Virus record (IMG/VR): IMGVR_UViG_3300029813_000617
Span: 1 to 64,000 of that record
Origin: a virus
Direction: 5' to 3' (one strand)
Length of the DNA: 64,000 nt
Below, piece by piece: positions 1 to 8,092 of the stretch (position 1 is the first letter of the stretch; each line of letters opens with the position of its first letter). Both the position numbers and the translations under genes were made by a program. The notes beneath the pieces were generated by a model that was not told the origin of the DNA, did no database searches, and worked only from the letters and a program-made list of their open reading frames with translations.

Positions 1-585
1 AAAGCCATTGTCAGCTTTTGTCTCACTGGATTGGTGTTGAACCTCTAAGATCTTTTGTGTCGCCAGAGTGAATCTTCCCACTATGATACTACGATTTGCC
101 ACTCTAGCAGTATCGAGTGAGCTGGCAAACTCACTAGTTCCTACCAGAAGTGTCGCAGCATCCGTTATGTTTTGCAGTCTCGTCTGATGCAAGCCAACCT
201 GTCGTGCAGGAGCGGAGATAAGACAGCGATATGTTCCCGCATCCAGAGTGATCTGGTTTGAGCCGATGCTACAAATACTACTAGCGTCTGCAAGCTCCTC
301 GTTGATATCCCTCGTCCGCCAGTCCCCAAGAGTGAAGGTGCCCCCATCAGTATTCTGGTTCTTCTTGTCTCTGACGCAGACATAATCACGCACACTATGG
401 TCGTACATGGAATGATCATGATCTGCTAGGCCAGCCAACCCTCCATGGTCCAGTTGCTTGCCGTGCCCAGCTGCACCCGTATGGTCATGCCCCGTTGCAG
501 TATCGAGTACGTCATCTCTCAAGTCGTTGTACTGATCCTTTAGGACTTTGACATCCCCTGCACCAAGCTCACTACTGTTTGGCAT
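1..585 (-). CDS. Tail fibre with C1q/TNF-like domain (partial, runs off left edge)
   Basis: An open frame of 195 codons starts at ATG 585 with a GGAGAG ribosome site just upstream and has no stop before base 1, so the C-terminus is outside the window. Residues 1-60 (MPNSS..., then QYN.LRDDVLDTA.GHDH and HGK..DHGGLAGL) closely match the N-terminus of the 784-residue fibre at 5738-8092, which suggests a shared virion attachment segment. From about residue 75 the sequence (AGTYRCLISAPA, VGLHQTRLQN, VGRFTL) looks like the C1q/TNF-type jelly roll found in phage fibres and adhesins. Probable role: receptor binding at the tail tip. It is the last gene of the leftward fibre cluster seen here. Confidence 0.75.
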   Translation of the reverse strand, partial: MPNSSELGAGDVKVLKDQYNDLRDDVLDTATGHDHTGAAGHGKQLDHGGLAGLADHDHSMYDHSVRDYVCVRDKKNQNTDGGTFTLGDWRTRDINEELADASSICSIGSNQITLDAGTYRCLISAPARQVGLHQTRLQNITDAATLLVGTSEFASSLDTARVANRSIIVGRFTLATQKILEVQHQSSETKADNGF

Positions 586-606
586 CTTTACTCTCCTAAC
601 TGCCCA

Positions 607-2394
607 CTAGTTGCCAAGAACACGTAATCGCCAGATGATATGGCGAGCCTCATTGAGCCCTTTAGGGCTACCTACCGAGAACTCTCCTCTACAATACATA
701 TCCCCATTCTCCAGGAACAGCCTGATGAAGTCAATTCGATCGAGAAGTGAGGCTAGGAGTGATGTATCATAGTCCAGCACGAAATAGTCAATTAGTTGGT
801 TGAGGGCAGGACTTCCCACCTTAGAGTCATATGCAGATATCCTGAATGAGAGCCACTGCCAACCCTTGGCAACATCACCATGGGCTGTATTGAATTGCCA
901 GTAGTTAGCAGCGTCGTTGCCAATCTTAATCCTAAGATTGCCGTCTAGGGAGTCAGTATCATCCACATAGTAGAAGAGCTGGAGCCAGGCTGAGGTAGTA
1001 ATGACAGGGGTGAGGCTGGTCACATAGTCATCTATGCGGTCAGTGCCTGTATGATCGAGAAGGGCCTTACAGTATAAGTAGATATAGCAGTTGTATGAAC
1101 TTAATGCGTAGGCTTCGGTACAGAGTTGCATATCATCCTCATAGAAATAGATATTGCCGCCTGAGATACGAATTCTGAGTTGACCGGTTGCTGCTGACCA
1201 ACCAGCGTTGTGAAGCTCAGTTGGTGCTCCCCCCACCTGCTTGCTGACATAAATCGTGGAGGTGTCCTTTCGCTTACCGATAAAGTAGAGATCATTCTCG
1301 GTATATGGATCCGAGCTAGTGACCTTGGTCAGAGAGATAATGATAGCCCTATTCTCACAGTTAGCTTGGTCAACTGTGATACAAATTTCTGACGTGGTCA
1401 GATCGTGAGCACTCGCTGTTACAACCCCAGCAAAGTCCCCATTTGCGGGACAGGCACACTCTAACCGACCATTCTGCTCGGTTACTTCTCCTGTTGCAAC
1501 CTCGAGCTTAGACCAGTAAGCTCCTATAGTCCCATCTGTGAAGCGGTCTTCATCACCCGTAGGAGCCCTCAAAGTGGTATTCTGGAAACGGGGTGTCTCA
1601 TCACTCCCCTCTGCTTCTAGAGCAGCAGAGCCCTCCCTATAGTCGGTCAACTCAAGTGACCCATCGTTAGCGCCGTAAGACCAACCTGTTTCAGAATCAC
1701 AACCATTGACCATTCTTGCGATCTCGTCGGCGTTGAACAGGCCAATCTCTGTCCAAGTGCCTGATGCTACGCCCTTGGGAAACTTGGCCCCATATCTAAC
1801 CACGACTCCAAGTTCCCTGACTTGCTTCGTACTAATTTGTACCCGAGCCATCTCAGACCCGAGTGCTGTCGCTGCAGCAGGGGAGCCACTTGCTGGGCCT
1901 GCCCCAGCAGCTACGTAGTCTGGGGTGACTGGATCTGTGTAATCATCAGGTGCATCCTGAGCATCAGGCCCCAGCAACCACGTTGAATGCAAGAGTCGGT
2001 AGCAGTTAGTCACCAGGTCACAGGTGCCCGCAACTCGCCTTTCCCCCAGATGCTCCAGCCATTCCTTGAATCTCTCGGTTAACTTAAGTACTTTGGAGGA
2101 CCGTGCTAGGCTACTCCCGAGGTTGAGGAATGACTTGAGTAACCTGAGTAACCTAATTGTGAAACGGATTCTCTTGGCAACATATTCCATTTCGTCTTCG
2201 TTCTCGAAGAAGGCAAACTCTTTCCCGTCGTCGAAGCACACTATTGCTAAGGACTGGAAGCAGTTTCCCCCAGGGCTGTAGAGTGTAACCGTTCCTATCC
2301 GACCAATAAGATGCGAGAATGGCCCATAGAAGCAGGTGCCTCTTTTGATTCTGACCTGATCCCCGACTGTTATCGCATGATCACTGTTCTCCAC
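607..2394 (-). CDS. Putative tail fibre/adhesin protein
   Basis: 595 residues from a GTG start. The N-terminus (about 8-45, VGDQVRIKRGTC...IGRIGTV) resembles an SH3/KOW-like barrel; residues 75-120 are basic and helical. Around 195-225 the segment KGVASGTWTEIGLFNADE is shared with the neighbouring 132-residue protein (KGVANDTWTEVGLFNAD), so both probably contain the same short structural module. The C-terminal 350 residues are rich in Thr, Asp, Tyr and beta-strand patterns typical of fibres. There is no signal peptide or membrane segment. It lies 21 bp before the partial fibre gene. The specific function is inferred only from position and composition. Confidence 0.5.
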   Translation of the reverse strand: MENSDHAITVGDQVRIKRGTCFYGPFSHLIGRIGTVTLYSPGGNCFQSLAIVCFDDGKEFAFFENEDEMEYVAKRIRFTIRLLRLLKSFLNLGSSLARSSKVLKLTERFKEWLEHLGERRVAGTCDLVTNCYRLLHSTWLLGPDAQDAPDDYTDPVTPDYVAAGAGPASGSPAAATALGSEMARVQISTKQVRELGVVVRYGAKFPKGVASGTWTEIGLFNADEIARMVNGCDSETGWSYGANDGSLELTDYREGSAALEAEGSDETPRFQNTTLRAPTGDEDRFTDGTIGAYWSKLEVATGEVTEQNGRLECACPANGDFAGVVTASAHDLTTSEICITVDQANCENRAIIISLTKVTSSDPYTENDLYFIGKRKDTSTIYVSKQVGGAPTELHNAGWSAATGQLRIRISGGNIYFYEDDMQLCTEAYALSSYNCYIYLYCKALLDHTGTDRIDDYVTSLTPVITTSAWLQLFYYVDDTDSLDGNLRIKIGNDAANYWQFNTAHGDVAKGWQWLSFRISAYDSKVGSPALNQLIDYFVLDYDTSLLASLLDRIDFIRLFLENGDMYCRGEFSVGSPKGLNEARHIIWRLRVLGN

Positions 2395-2419
2395 TTATCT
2401 CTCCCTGTTCCACCCTGTC

Positions 2420-2818
2420 CTATGCAATCCTCAGTTTACCTACCACGACTTTCACTTGATCTGCGGTCTTGGTAGTAAAGCCACTCGTGTTCTCGTCCCT
2501 CACCAGCATGTCTCCATCCGTGTCTGCATTGAACAGGCCGACTTCCGTCCAGGTGTCATTAGCGACACCCTTGGTGAAGATAGCTGAGAAACGAGCGATA
2601 TCGCCTCCAGTCAGCCATCTGGCAGTAATCGGTTCTCGATGGAGCTCGTTGACTAGAGCAGTGAGTTTAGTGTCCTCGCCCTCTGTGAGAATCCCAGTCC
2701 CGACTGCAATGTGAGAGGGTCTAACAAAGACATGATAGTTAGGATCCTCAGGGTCTAACTCCCCATAGCCTGCCATCCGCTCAGCATGGCGCTGCCGATA
2801 TCGATCTACGATGGTCAC
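2420..2818 (-). CDS. Small tail-associated protein
   Basis: 132 residues. The start ATG overlaps the stop of the upstream membrane-anchored gene by 4 bp (ATGA), so translation is probably coupled. The N-terminal 25 residues are charged (DRYRQRHAERMAGYGELDPED); the centre and C-terminus are beta-rich and contain KGVANDTWTEVGLFNAD, also present in the 595-residue adhesin. Phage tail-fibre accessory proteins commonly carry such a segment. The exact role is unknown. Confidence 0.45.
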   Translation of the reverse strand: MTIVDRYRQRHAERMAGYGELDPEDPNYHVFVRPSHIAVGTGILTEGEDTKLTALVNELHREPITARWLTGGDIARFSAIFTKGVANDTWTEVGLFNADTDGDMLVRDENTSGFTTKTADQVKVVVGKLRIA

Positions 2819-3078
2819 TTCTTCAACTCCAGTCGAGTCTCGATAGCCGTCAATCTGTTTGTCATAGCCACCTGGAGCTCCTGGAAGTTATCTGACAAAG
2901 CTCCAATGTGGTTCCCCAACCTGTCAACTTGCTCCTCTATACTCTTCTCACATTTCTGAAGGGCCTTGATGAACTCCTCCCTGGACCTACAGACTGCCTT
3001 GTTTACGTAGACATAGGCTCCAAGGATGGCTAGGAAAAGCGCAACCACGACGGGCACAAAAACAGCGTAGGGAACCAT
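2815..3078 (-). CDS. Small membrane protein with coiled coil (holin-like candidate)
   Basis: 87 residues, with a clear AGGAGG ribosome site before the ATG. Residues 3-26 form one hydrophobic membrane segment (YAVFVPVVVALFLAILGAYV), followed by a charged helix to the C-terminus with coiled-coil spacing. One N-terminal transmembrane helix plus a cytoplasmic coil, about 1 kb from the endolysin gene, would fit a class III-like holin or a lysis accessory. A membrane-anchored structural protein is also possible. Confidence 0.4.
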   Translation of the reverse strand: MVPYAVFVPVVVALFLAILGAYVYVNKAVCRSREEFIKALQKCEKSIEEQVDRLGNHIGALSDNFQELQVAMTNRLTAIETRLELKK

Positions 3079-3127
3079 GTAGCCTCCTATGGATATAAGT
3101 TGTTGCTAGATCACCCTATCCCTATTA

Positions 3128-3205
3128 TGTAAACCCTAATCCGTCTATCCCGTCATGTAAACCTAGGTCTATATGCTAGGAAATCCTTATAGGTCCAGGT
3201 TTACA
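3128..3205. promoter_or_regulatory. Putative operator: three TGTAAACCyTA-type motifs
   Basis: The gap between the leftward membrane-protein gene and the rightward ribbon-helix-helix gene has TGTAAACCCTA at 3128-3138, TGTAAACCTA at 3156-3165 and the inverse AGGTTTACA at 3197-3205. The last two form an inverted repeat around an AT-rich centre. Their place directly upstream of a regulator gene suggests autoregulation and control of the divergent gene. I could not find a convincing -35/-10 pair for either direction here. Confidence 0.4.
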
Positions 3206-3250
3206 CTAGTGACATATCTTGACCTGACAAAGACCGCCTTTAGGTGTACT

Positions 3251-3631
3251 ATGGAAGAAAGATACCCAAAGTTCTCCCATAGGAGGATACACAAAGTGCC
3301 CAAGAGAACCTTCGTCTTTCCGTTTAGGCACAGTCAAGCACTCCGACGAATAGCCAAAGCTGACGAAGAGCAGATGTCCGTTATCCTACGGCAACTCGTT
3401 CGAGAGGAAGCCAAGAAACGCGGCTTCTGGCGAAGGAGTTCGAAGCGGGCCTTAGGAGGCAAGGTGGGAACTCTAGATGAGCGGGTGCTAGTTAGAGTCT
3501 CACTATTCCACAAGCGGGTAGCCCGACAGATGGCTGACGCTGATGGAGAGTCAGTCTCCGCCTTTGTCAGAGGACTTATCCGAGAGGAAGCTTTGAGACG
3601 CAGCCTCTGGCTAGAAGTTGGTCGTCGATAG
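3251..3631 (+). CDS. Double ribbon-helix-helix transcriptional regulator
   Basis: 126 residues when begun at ATG 3251, preceded by AGG; an earlier in-frame ATG at 3173 lacks a ribosome site and overlaps the putative operators. The protein holds two similar units. Unit 1 (about 20-58) has a strand FVFPFRH, helix ALRRIAKADEEQ and helix MSVILRQLVREEAKKRG. Unit 2 (about 79-120) has VLVRVSLFH, RVARQMADADGES and VSAFVRGLIREEALRRS. This is the beta-helix-helix layout of Arc/CopG-type DNA-binding proteins, which normally bind as dimers; here both halves are in one chain. It is the only rightward gene within the leftward late region and converges on the Ig-like gene, their stops being adjacent. Confidence 0.65.
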   Translation: MEERYPKFSHRRIHKVPKRTFVFPFRHSQALRRIAKADEEQMSVILRQLVREEAKKRGFWRRSSKRALGGKVGTLDERVLVRVSLFHKRVARQMADADGESVSAFVRGLIREEALRRSLWLEVGRR

Positions 3632-3937
3632 CTAGATGACCGGAGCGATGCGGGTTGGTCGAACAACAAAGCTGCCCTCCTCAGCGGCTTGACCTGTGCC
3701 AGTGCTTTCCCAACGGTAGTACCAGGTCCCTGACTCGTCGATGCTGATGTTCACATGATAGTGGCCTTTTGAATCCCAGACAAGTTCATCATCTGTTTCG
3801 TAGATATATGAGATGGTATTACCACTGGGATCAGTGAACTTGAAAGTGACAGTCGTTGGATCAATATCCTCATCGTCATCATCTGTGAAAACACCTGCAA
3901 TCTCAATCAACTTGCCTATGTCATATACGTTAGGCAT
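3632..3937 (-). CDS. Ig-like/beta-sandwich virion protein
   Basis: 101 residues. The sequence has the alternating strand pattern of an Ig-like domain (VTFKFTDPSGNTISYIY, HYHVNISIDESGTWYYRW, EEGSFVVRP); phage proteins with this D.SGTWYYRW motif are usually small capsid- or tail-decorating proteins. Its stop directly abuts the stop of the convergent regulator gene. Probably a surface-exposed structural accessory; no binding partner is evident. Confidence 0.5.
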   Translation of the reverse strand: MPNVYDIGKLIEIAGVFTDDDDEDIDPTTVTFKFTDPSGNTISYIYETDDELVWDSKGHYHVNISIDESGTWYYRWESTGTGQAAEEGSFVVRPTRIAPVI

Positions 3938-3942
3938 CCTGT

Positions 3943-4041
3943 TTACCCCTCCACCTCTGTCTCGGTGATGATGATAGTAGTCAGTACGGCTTCACTAACT
4001 GAGACAGAGGTTATCACTGTTTCCGAGACTGTAATGGTCAT
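3943..4041 (-). CDS. Small Thr/Val-rich protein
   Basis: 32 residues, beginning MTITVSETVITSVSVSEA, with AGAGGAAAG upstream of the ATG and situated between the endolysin and the Ig-like gene. The alternating T-V-S pattern implies beta strands. Tiny SETV-rich proteins occur in phage tail regions, but I cannot assign a function. The frame is short, so it could be noise, although the ribosome site and tight fit between neighbours favour a gene. Confidence 0.45.
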   Translation of the reverse strand: MTITVSETVITSVSVSEAVLTTIIITETEVEG

Positions 4042-4056
4042 AGTGATCTTTCCTCT

Positions 4057-5643
4057 CTACCAGGAGATGTGTGTCACCTTGTCCCACTGATCAATAGGGC
4101 ACACGACTATGCCACCCATAAACGGCTGCCATCGGACCCCCTTAGTGTCGTCTGTGTCACGGAGGGGTGTCCCCAGACTCTGCTTCCTGGCATATAGTGG
4201 AAAGGCGTGGCCTGGAGTGTAAGGCACGCCGATGGAATTCCAGGCCAGGTTGCGAATCTCCTCGTCAGTAGGAATCTCTGCTGGCGGAGGAGCAGGCATT
4301 CCGCCTGGTCTATACGCGCCCTTTGCCACAACATGATTCACGATGCGCCTGGACATGCTTCTTACAATCGTGAAGGAAGGCCAATTCCAATCGAGCCAGA
4401 CGAAGGGGGTCACGATTTGGACAGCTGGGTCTGCCGAGTATGCGATGCCACGCATTGCCAACTGACGCATATATTCAACTTCGTCCCCACCCAGTTTAAC
4501 CCGCCAGCCATCTGTCTCTGCGCCACCTCCACGATCTATGCCATGCTCTGTGATCCAAATTGGCGGTACGCGAAAGCCAGCGTCTTGTAATGCCTTCACA
4601 CCGCGCTTGTAGTGGCCTATGTGCCACTCGTTTTCAGGAGTAGAGTTAAGCGTGTCCATGCCATATTCATGCTCAACTAACACAGCAGCCTCATGACAAG
4701 CGGGACCAAAGATCTCCCACTTACGAGTGATCGGAGGCATTGGGTTAGCTTTGGGGCCTGAGGGGTGGCTCGTGCCGAAGACTCCCACTCCAGTGTCTAT
4801 ACCGCGCTGACGATTCAGGCGGACCAACTCAACCGTGAACTCGGTGAGCCACTTCATAGGGTCGAGATCGTTGGGATCCTCGGAATTCCCCGTGGAAGGT
4901 TCGTTAGGAGCCTGCCAGAGCCGAATCCAGGGACAAGCATCCTGCCTAGGAGCACACATGGCGACGTACTGTCGTGCCCCCATAGCACCCTGCTGAATGA
5001 GGGCTAGATCAGGGTCACCAGCAAAGACTAGTCGCCCCATGGCATGTACACCCGGGAATGGGTTGTATGTCCCTAGTACATCAGGGTCAATAAGTACCCC
5101 AGCCCAGACTCCCGCTTCGACTATGTGCTGCACAACCCAGTGGCCTGCCTGTCCTGGCCGCAGCAGATCACATCGCTGGATTGAGAAACTCAACTTGCTC
5201 ATCAGAAACCTCCTTAGGTAGTCTTTGGGATCGAGCCAGTCTTTGAATAGCGGGTTAGGCACCCCATCTTCTTGAATGCCCCAATGTAGATGTGGACCTG
5301 TGCAGGAGGGTGTCCCGTCGTCCTTGACTCCCGTAGCACCTGTTTTGCCTATCACCTGGCCGGCTCGAACCGTTTGGCCATAGGCTCCGATTGTCCGTAC
5401 CAAGTGTGCATGGAATGTGAAAAAGCCTTCCCCATAGACTCGAACAGAATTGCCATATTCGCCCCGCCATCTAGGATCTATCCAACCATTATGGGTGGCA
5501 AAGGTCGGAGTCTCGACTGGACAGGGAAAGTCCCAGCCTTCATGGCCAGCGAGACCATAGGGAATATACCACTCTGGGTGCTCCCCGAACTTCTGGCTGA
5601 CGGTCGTGAATCCAGGTGGCAGGGGCCAAGCTCGTATTATCAT
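4057..5643 (-). CDS. Two-domain endolysin: M23 peptidase plus GH-A-type glycosidase
   Basis: 528 residues. Residues 1-145 are an M23 (LytM-type) zinc endopeptidase: H34 and D38 in GHEGWDF, H78/H80 in FHAHL and H118/H120 in GPHLHWG are the expected zinc and catalytic residues. Residues 150-460 look like a TIM-barrel glycosidase of the GH-A clan: the acid/base candidate E248 lies in WQAPNEPS and the nucleophile candidate E366 in WITEHGID. The expected action is cleavage of both peptide bridges and a glycan of the host envelope. A strong internal ribosome site precedes Met148, exactly at the domain border, so the glycosidase may also be made alone. The alternative role is a tail-borne lysin; the glycan substrate is unknown. 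Confidence 0.75.
   Translation of the reverse strand: MIIRAWPLPPGFTTVSQKFGEHPEWYIPYGLAGHEGWDFPCPVETPTFATHNGWIDPRWRGEYGNSVRVYGEGFFTFHAHLVRTIGAYGQTVRAGQVIGKTGATGVKDDGTPSCTGPHLHWGIQEDGVPNPLFKDWLDPKDYLRRFLMSKLSFSIQRCDLLRPGQAGHWVVQHIVEAGVWAGVLIDPDVLGTYNPFPGVHAMGRLVFAGDPDLALIQQGAMGARQYVAMCAPRQDACPWIRLWQAPNEPSTGNSEDPNDLDPMKWLTEFTVELVRLNRQRGIDTGVGVFGTSHPSGPKANPMPPITRKWEIFGPACHEAAVLVEHEYGMDTLNSTPENEWHIGHYKRGVKALQDAGFRVPPIWITEHGIDRGGGAETDGWRVKLGGDEVEYMRQLAMRGIAYSADPAVQIVTPFVWLDWNWPSFTIVRSMSRRIVNHVVAKGAYRPGGMPAPPPAEIPTDEEIRNLAWNSIGVPYTPGHAFPLYARKQSLGTPLRDTDDTKGVRWQPFMGGIVVCPIDQWDKVTHISW
5200..5215 (-). promoter_or_regulatory. Internal ribosome binding site and start in endolysin gene
   Basis: On the minus strand AAGGAGG (5215-5209) is followed after six bases by ATG at 5202, which is Met148 in frame. 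This is a better ribosome site than the one before the full-length start. It would produce a 381-residue glycosidase-only product. Confidence 0.6.
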
Positions 5644-5737
5644 TGCTTGAGTCTCCGCAGGTGCTCTGCTGCCGCGTCGCTACTCTCCTGGACATGGGGC
5701 TGCTAGTTTTGTCATCGAGCTCCTTGTTGTCTGATCT

Positions 5738-8092
5738 CTAATGCCAAGTTGTAGACATAGACTGCCCAACCCTCGCAGCACCTATAACAGTTACGAGAAC
5801 TGTAACAGTGTCAAATGCTTGTATCCCAGGGTCGATACTCAGCTTAGCTGTGCCGGTATCCATCGTCCAAGCGCAGTTACCAGTGAGGTCTTTACCCATA
5901 AAACTCGTGAAATCCACAATAGGATTAGCTGCGGCATGACCTCGTAGTGAGTAAGCGATGATTCCGCCACCAAGAACAGCCGTGCCGGAGTCTTGAACTG
6001 CTATCTCGAGTTTGACAAGACAACCTGCCCAGCTCGCCGGAAAACCTATGGTTACCACATCAACTGCGGCAGCACCTTCAAGCTGATAGAGAGCGTGTTG
6101 CTCTGCAACCCCCTGGACAACGCCTGACCTGGTAATCATCTTCTTAGCAGTAGGAAGGTCAAGCTCGCCTTCCACTCCCAGGTCGCCCGCAATCGTGTGC
6201 GTCGGAAACTTGGCGTTGGCGTTCATCAGAAGGGGCTTACTTGCTGTGGGAGCTGCTGTAGGTTCAACGTGATGCAAGGCAACGCCTAACCCTGCTGGGT
6301 GTTTGTGCACATGGTCGCGGTGAGAAAACGGCAAAGCTGTTCCTGGTGAAGCTGCGCCGGCAATGTCTGCTGGGTTGGTAGCATCAAGAGCCGTCTTCCA
6401 TGAAGGCCTAGTCTCTGTGTCGTCAATACCCAAGACGTTTCTTACGTTGACTGCAGGAACAGCTCTGGCTAACCTTGACCACTTTGGTGTTGCATTTCCT
6501 ATAATTACATCGCCATCTATAACTGTATCCGCTAAAGTGTCTTGGTGATCTGCGCCTAGAAGATCGTGTCCACGATTGGCCAAGTCTTGATAGTTAGCAG
6601 GGGTTGCAACCAGAAAGGTGGTTTCGAAGGCGGATGCCGCCTCGGTTATTTCCGGTGCATCTTTGAACGCAATGATTCGTGCAACTAGCACTGAGAACCT
6701 ACTACAGATGTCCGGCACAGCGGGAAGTTCTGCTGCCTCTGCCTCATGTAGTTTGTAGCTGGCTCGTCCATACACGACATGCAGATGACTGTCATTGTCG
6801 AGATATACCCAATATACACCGTAACGGTTATTGGCAAGTGCAGCCAAACCTGTGCCTGTATCGTAGTTGGCAGAATCAATGTCGGTTTGATCTGCTGGAT
6901 GGCCAGTACTAGTCCAATTGCCTCCACCATCGTGATACCAAGCTCGAAATCTACCCGCACCCGACGTGTCCACTTCAGATGTTGTGTATCTATTAAACCC
7001 TGCGTAGAGAACGCCAGCAGTCACTTTTATTTTCAGTGTACCTTCATTAGAAATAATTGCGTCAGATGCTCTCTCAAAAGATCTCAATTCTCTGGCTCGC
7101 CCATGCGCCCTTCTTGCTAGATTGTAGATTCGCGTACCACCGGACAAAATATGAACCACCGTACCTTCACGAAAGACAGAACCAATTGTAAACTTGGTCG
7201 TGTGGTCTACAGTAGCATCAGGATCATCAGTGGCTCTGACTGTGGGCGTACCAGCGTTGTAATCAACATATATTGTGTTCCTTTTAGCATCAACCAGCAG
7301 GATGTTATTAGTTGTCGGCCAATCCATGAAGGCTGTAACACCATCAAACTCATCATCAGTCTTTTTGATCATTCCTTTGCCAGCAGCAACATTCACACGA
7401 CCATCAGTGATGTTACCGTCATCTGTTCCATCTGGAACATTGGCAACTGTTATAGTAGTTTCACCTGCTGCATATGTTGCATTACCAATGGTTGTATAGT
7501 CGCCGTCGTTGCCGGTAGACCCAGAGACAGTGAATACAACCCCGTCAGCGAAATACGCCATCATGTCACCAGCGACTTTAAATGTCTCTGCCACCTCGTC
7601 GGCATCTGTGATTGCATATGATGTTGCTGTGATTGCGCCGTCAGCGATTGCCCCAGCAGATTGCATGGTATTGATCCAATCCTGCACATCTTTGTATGCA
7701 GGCGCACCAACCTGCTCAACTACAACATCAACGGCGTGGTTTTGTATTCGTTCCCATCCAGCACCGTCATAGATATAGAGCAGATCTTCATCAGTGCGGT
7801 AGAAAATGCTGCCATCCACAGGTGCACCTGGAAACTCTGTGCCACTTGGCACACGCATGGTTCCTGTGAATGTCCATGCACCTGAGATGGTCTCTGCCTG
7901 AGCATGCCCGGGATATTGGGGATGATCGTCATCTCCTAAACCAGTAGTAGCTCCGTGATGAACTCTTTTCCCATGCTCAGCTACACCCGAGTGATCGTGT
8001 CCTGAAGCCGTATCCAGAACATCATCTCTCAAGGCATTGTACTGTGCAGAGAGCAGATCATCGCCTGGGTTTATTGCAGACGAGTTTGGCAT
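5738..8092 (-). CDS. Large tail fibre protein
   Basis: 784 residues. The N-terminus (MPNSS..., QYNALRDDVLDTASGHDHSG, HGKRVHHGATTGLGDDDH) is paralogous to the partial fibre at the left edge. Residues 60-125 contain a segment typical of phage fibres (AETISGAWTFTG, GSIFYRTDEDLLYIYDGAGWERI). The rest is a long Thr/Asp/Ala-rich beta protein; the C-terminal 130 residues probably form the receptor-binding tip. The ATG overlaps the stop of the upstream homing endonuclease gene (TAATG), so the endonuclease was inserted without breaking this gene. Confidence 0.75.
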   Translation of the reverse strand: MPNSSAINPGDDLLSAQYNALRDDVLDTASGHDHSGVAEHGKRVHHGATTGLGDDDHPQYPGHAQAETISGAWTFTGTMRVPSGTEFPGAPVDGSIFYRTDEDLLYIYDGAGWERIQNHAVDVVVEQVGAPAYKDVQDWINTMQSAGAIADGAITATSYAITDADEVAETFKVAGDMMAYFADGVVFTVSGSTGNDGDYTTIGNATYAAGETTITVANVPDGTDDGNITDGRVNVAAGKGMIKKTDDEFDGVTAFMDWPTTNNILLVDAKRNTIYVDYNAGTPTVRATDDPDATVDHTTKFTIGSVFREGTVVHILSGGTRIYNLARRAHGRARELRSFERASDAIISNEGTLKIKVTAGVLYAGFNRYTTSEVDTSGAGRFRAWYHDGGGNWTSTGHPADQTDIDSANYDTGTGLAALANNRYGVYWVYLDNDSHLHVVYGRASYKLHEAEAAELPAVPDICSRFSVLVARIIAFKDAPEITEAASAFETTFLVATPANYQDLANRGHDLLGADHQDTLADTVIDGDVIIGNATPKWSRLARAVPAVNVRNVLGIDDTETRPSWKTALDATNPADIAGAASPGTALPFSHRDHVHKHPAGLGVALHHVEPTAAPTASKPLLMNANAKFPTHTIAGDLGVEGELDLPTAKKMITRSGVVQGVAEQHALYQLEGAAAVDVVTIGFPASWAGCLVKLEIAVQDSGTAVLGGGIIAYSLRGHAAANPIVDFTSFMGKDLTGNCAWTMDTGTAKLSIDPGIQAFDTVTVLVTVIGAARVGQSMSTTWH

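Noticed and set aside
165-419. 84-codon minus-strand frame at the left edge
   Set aside because: It is out of frame with the 195-codon partial fibre frame that has a ribosome site, paralogous N-terminus and fibre-domain content.
3219-3250. TTGACC before the regulator gene as a promoter
   Set aside because: No acceptable -10 box lies 16-18 bp downstream; the only AT-rich match overlaps the start codon.
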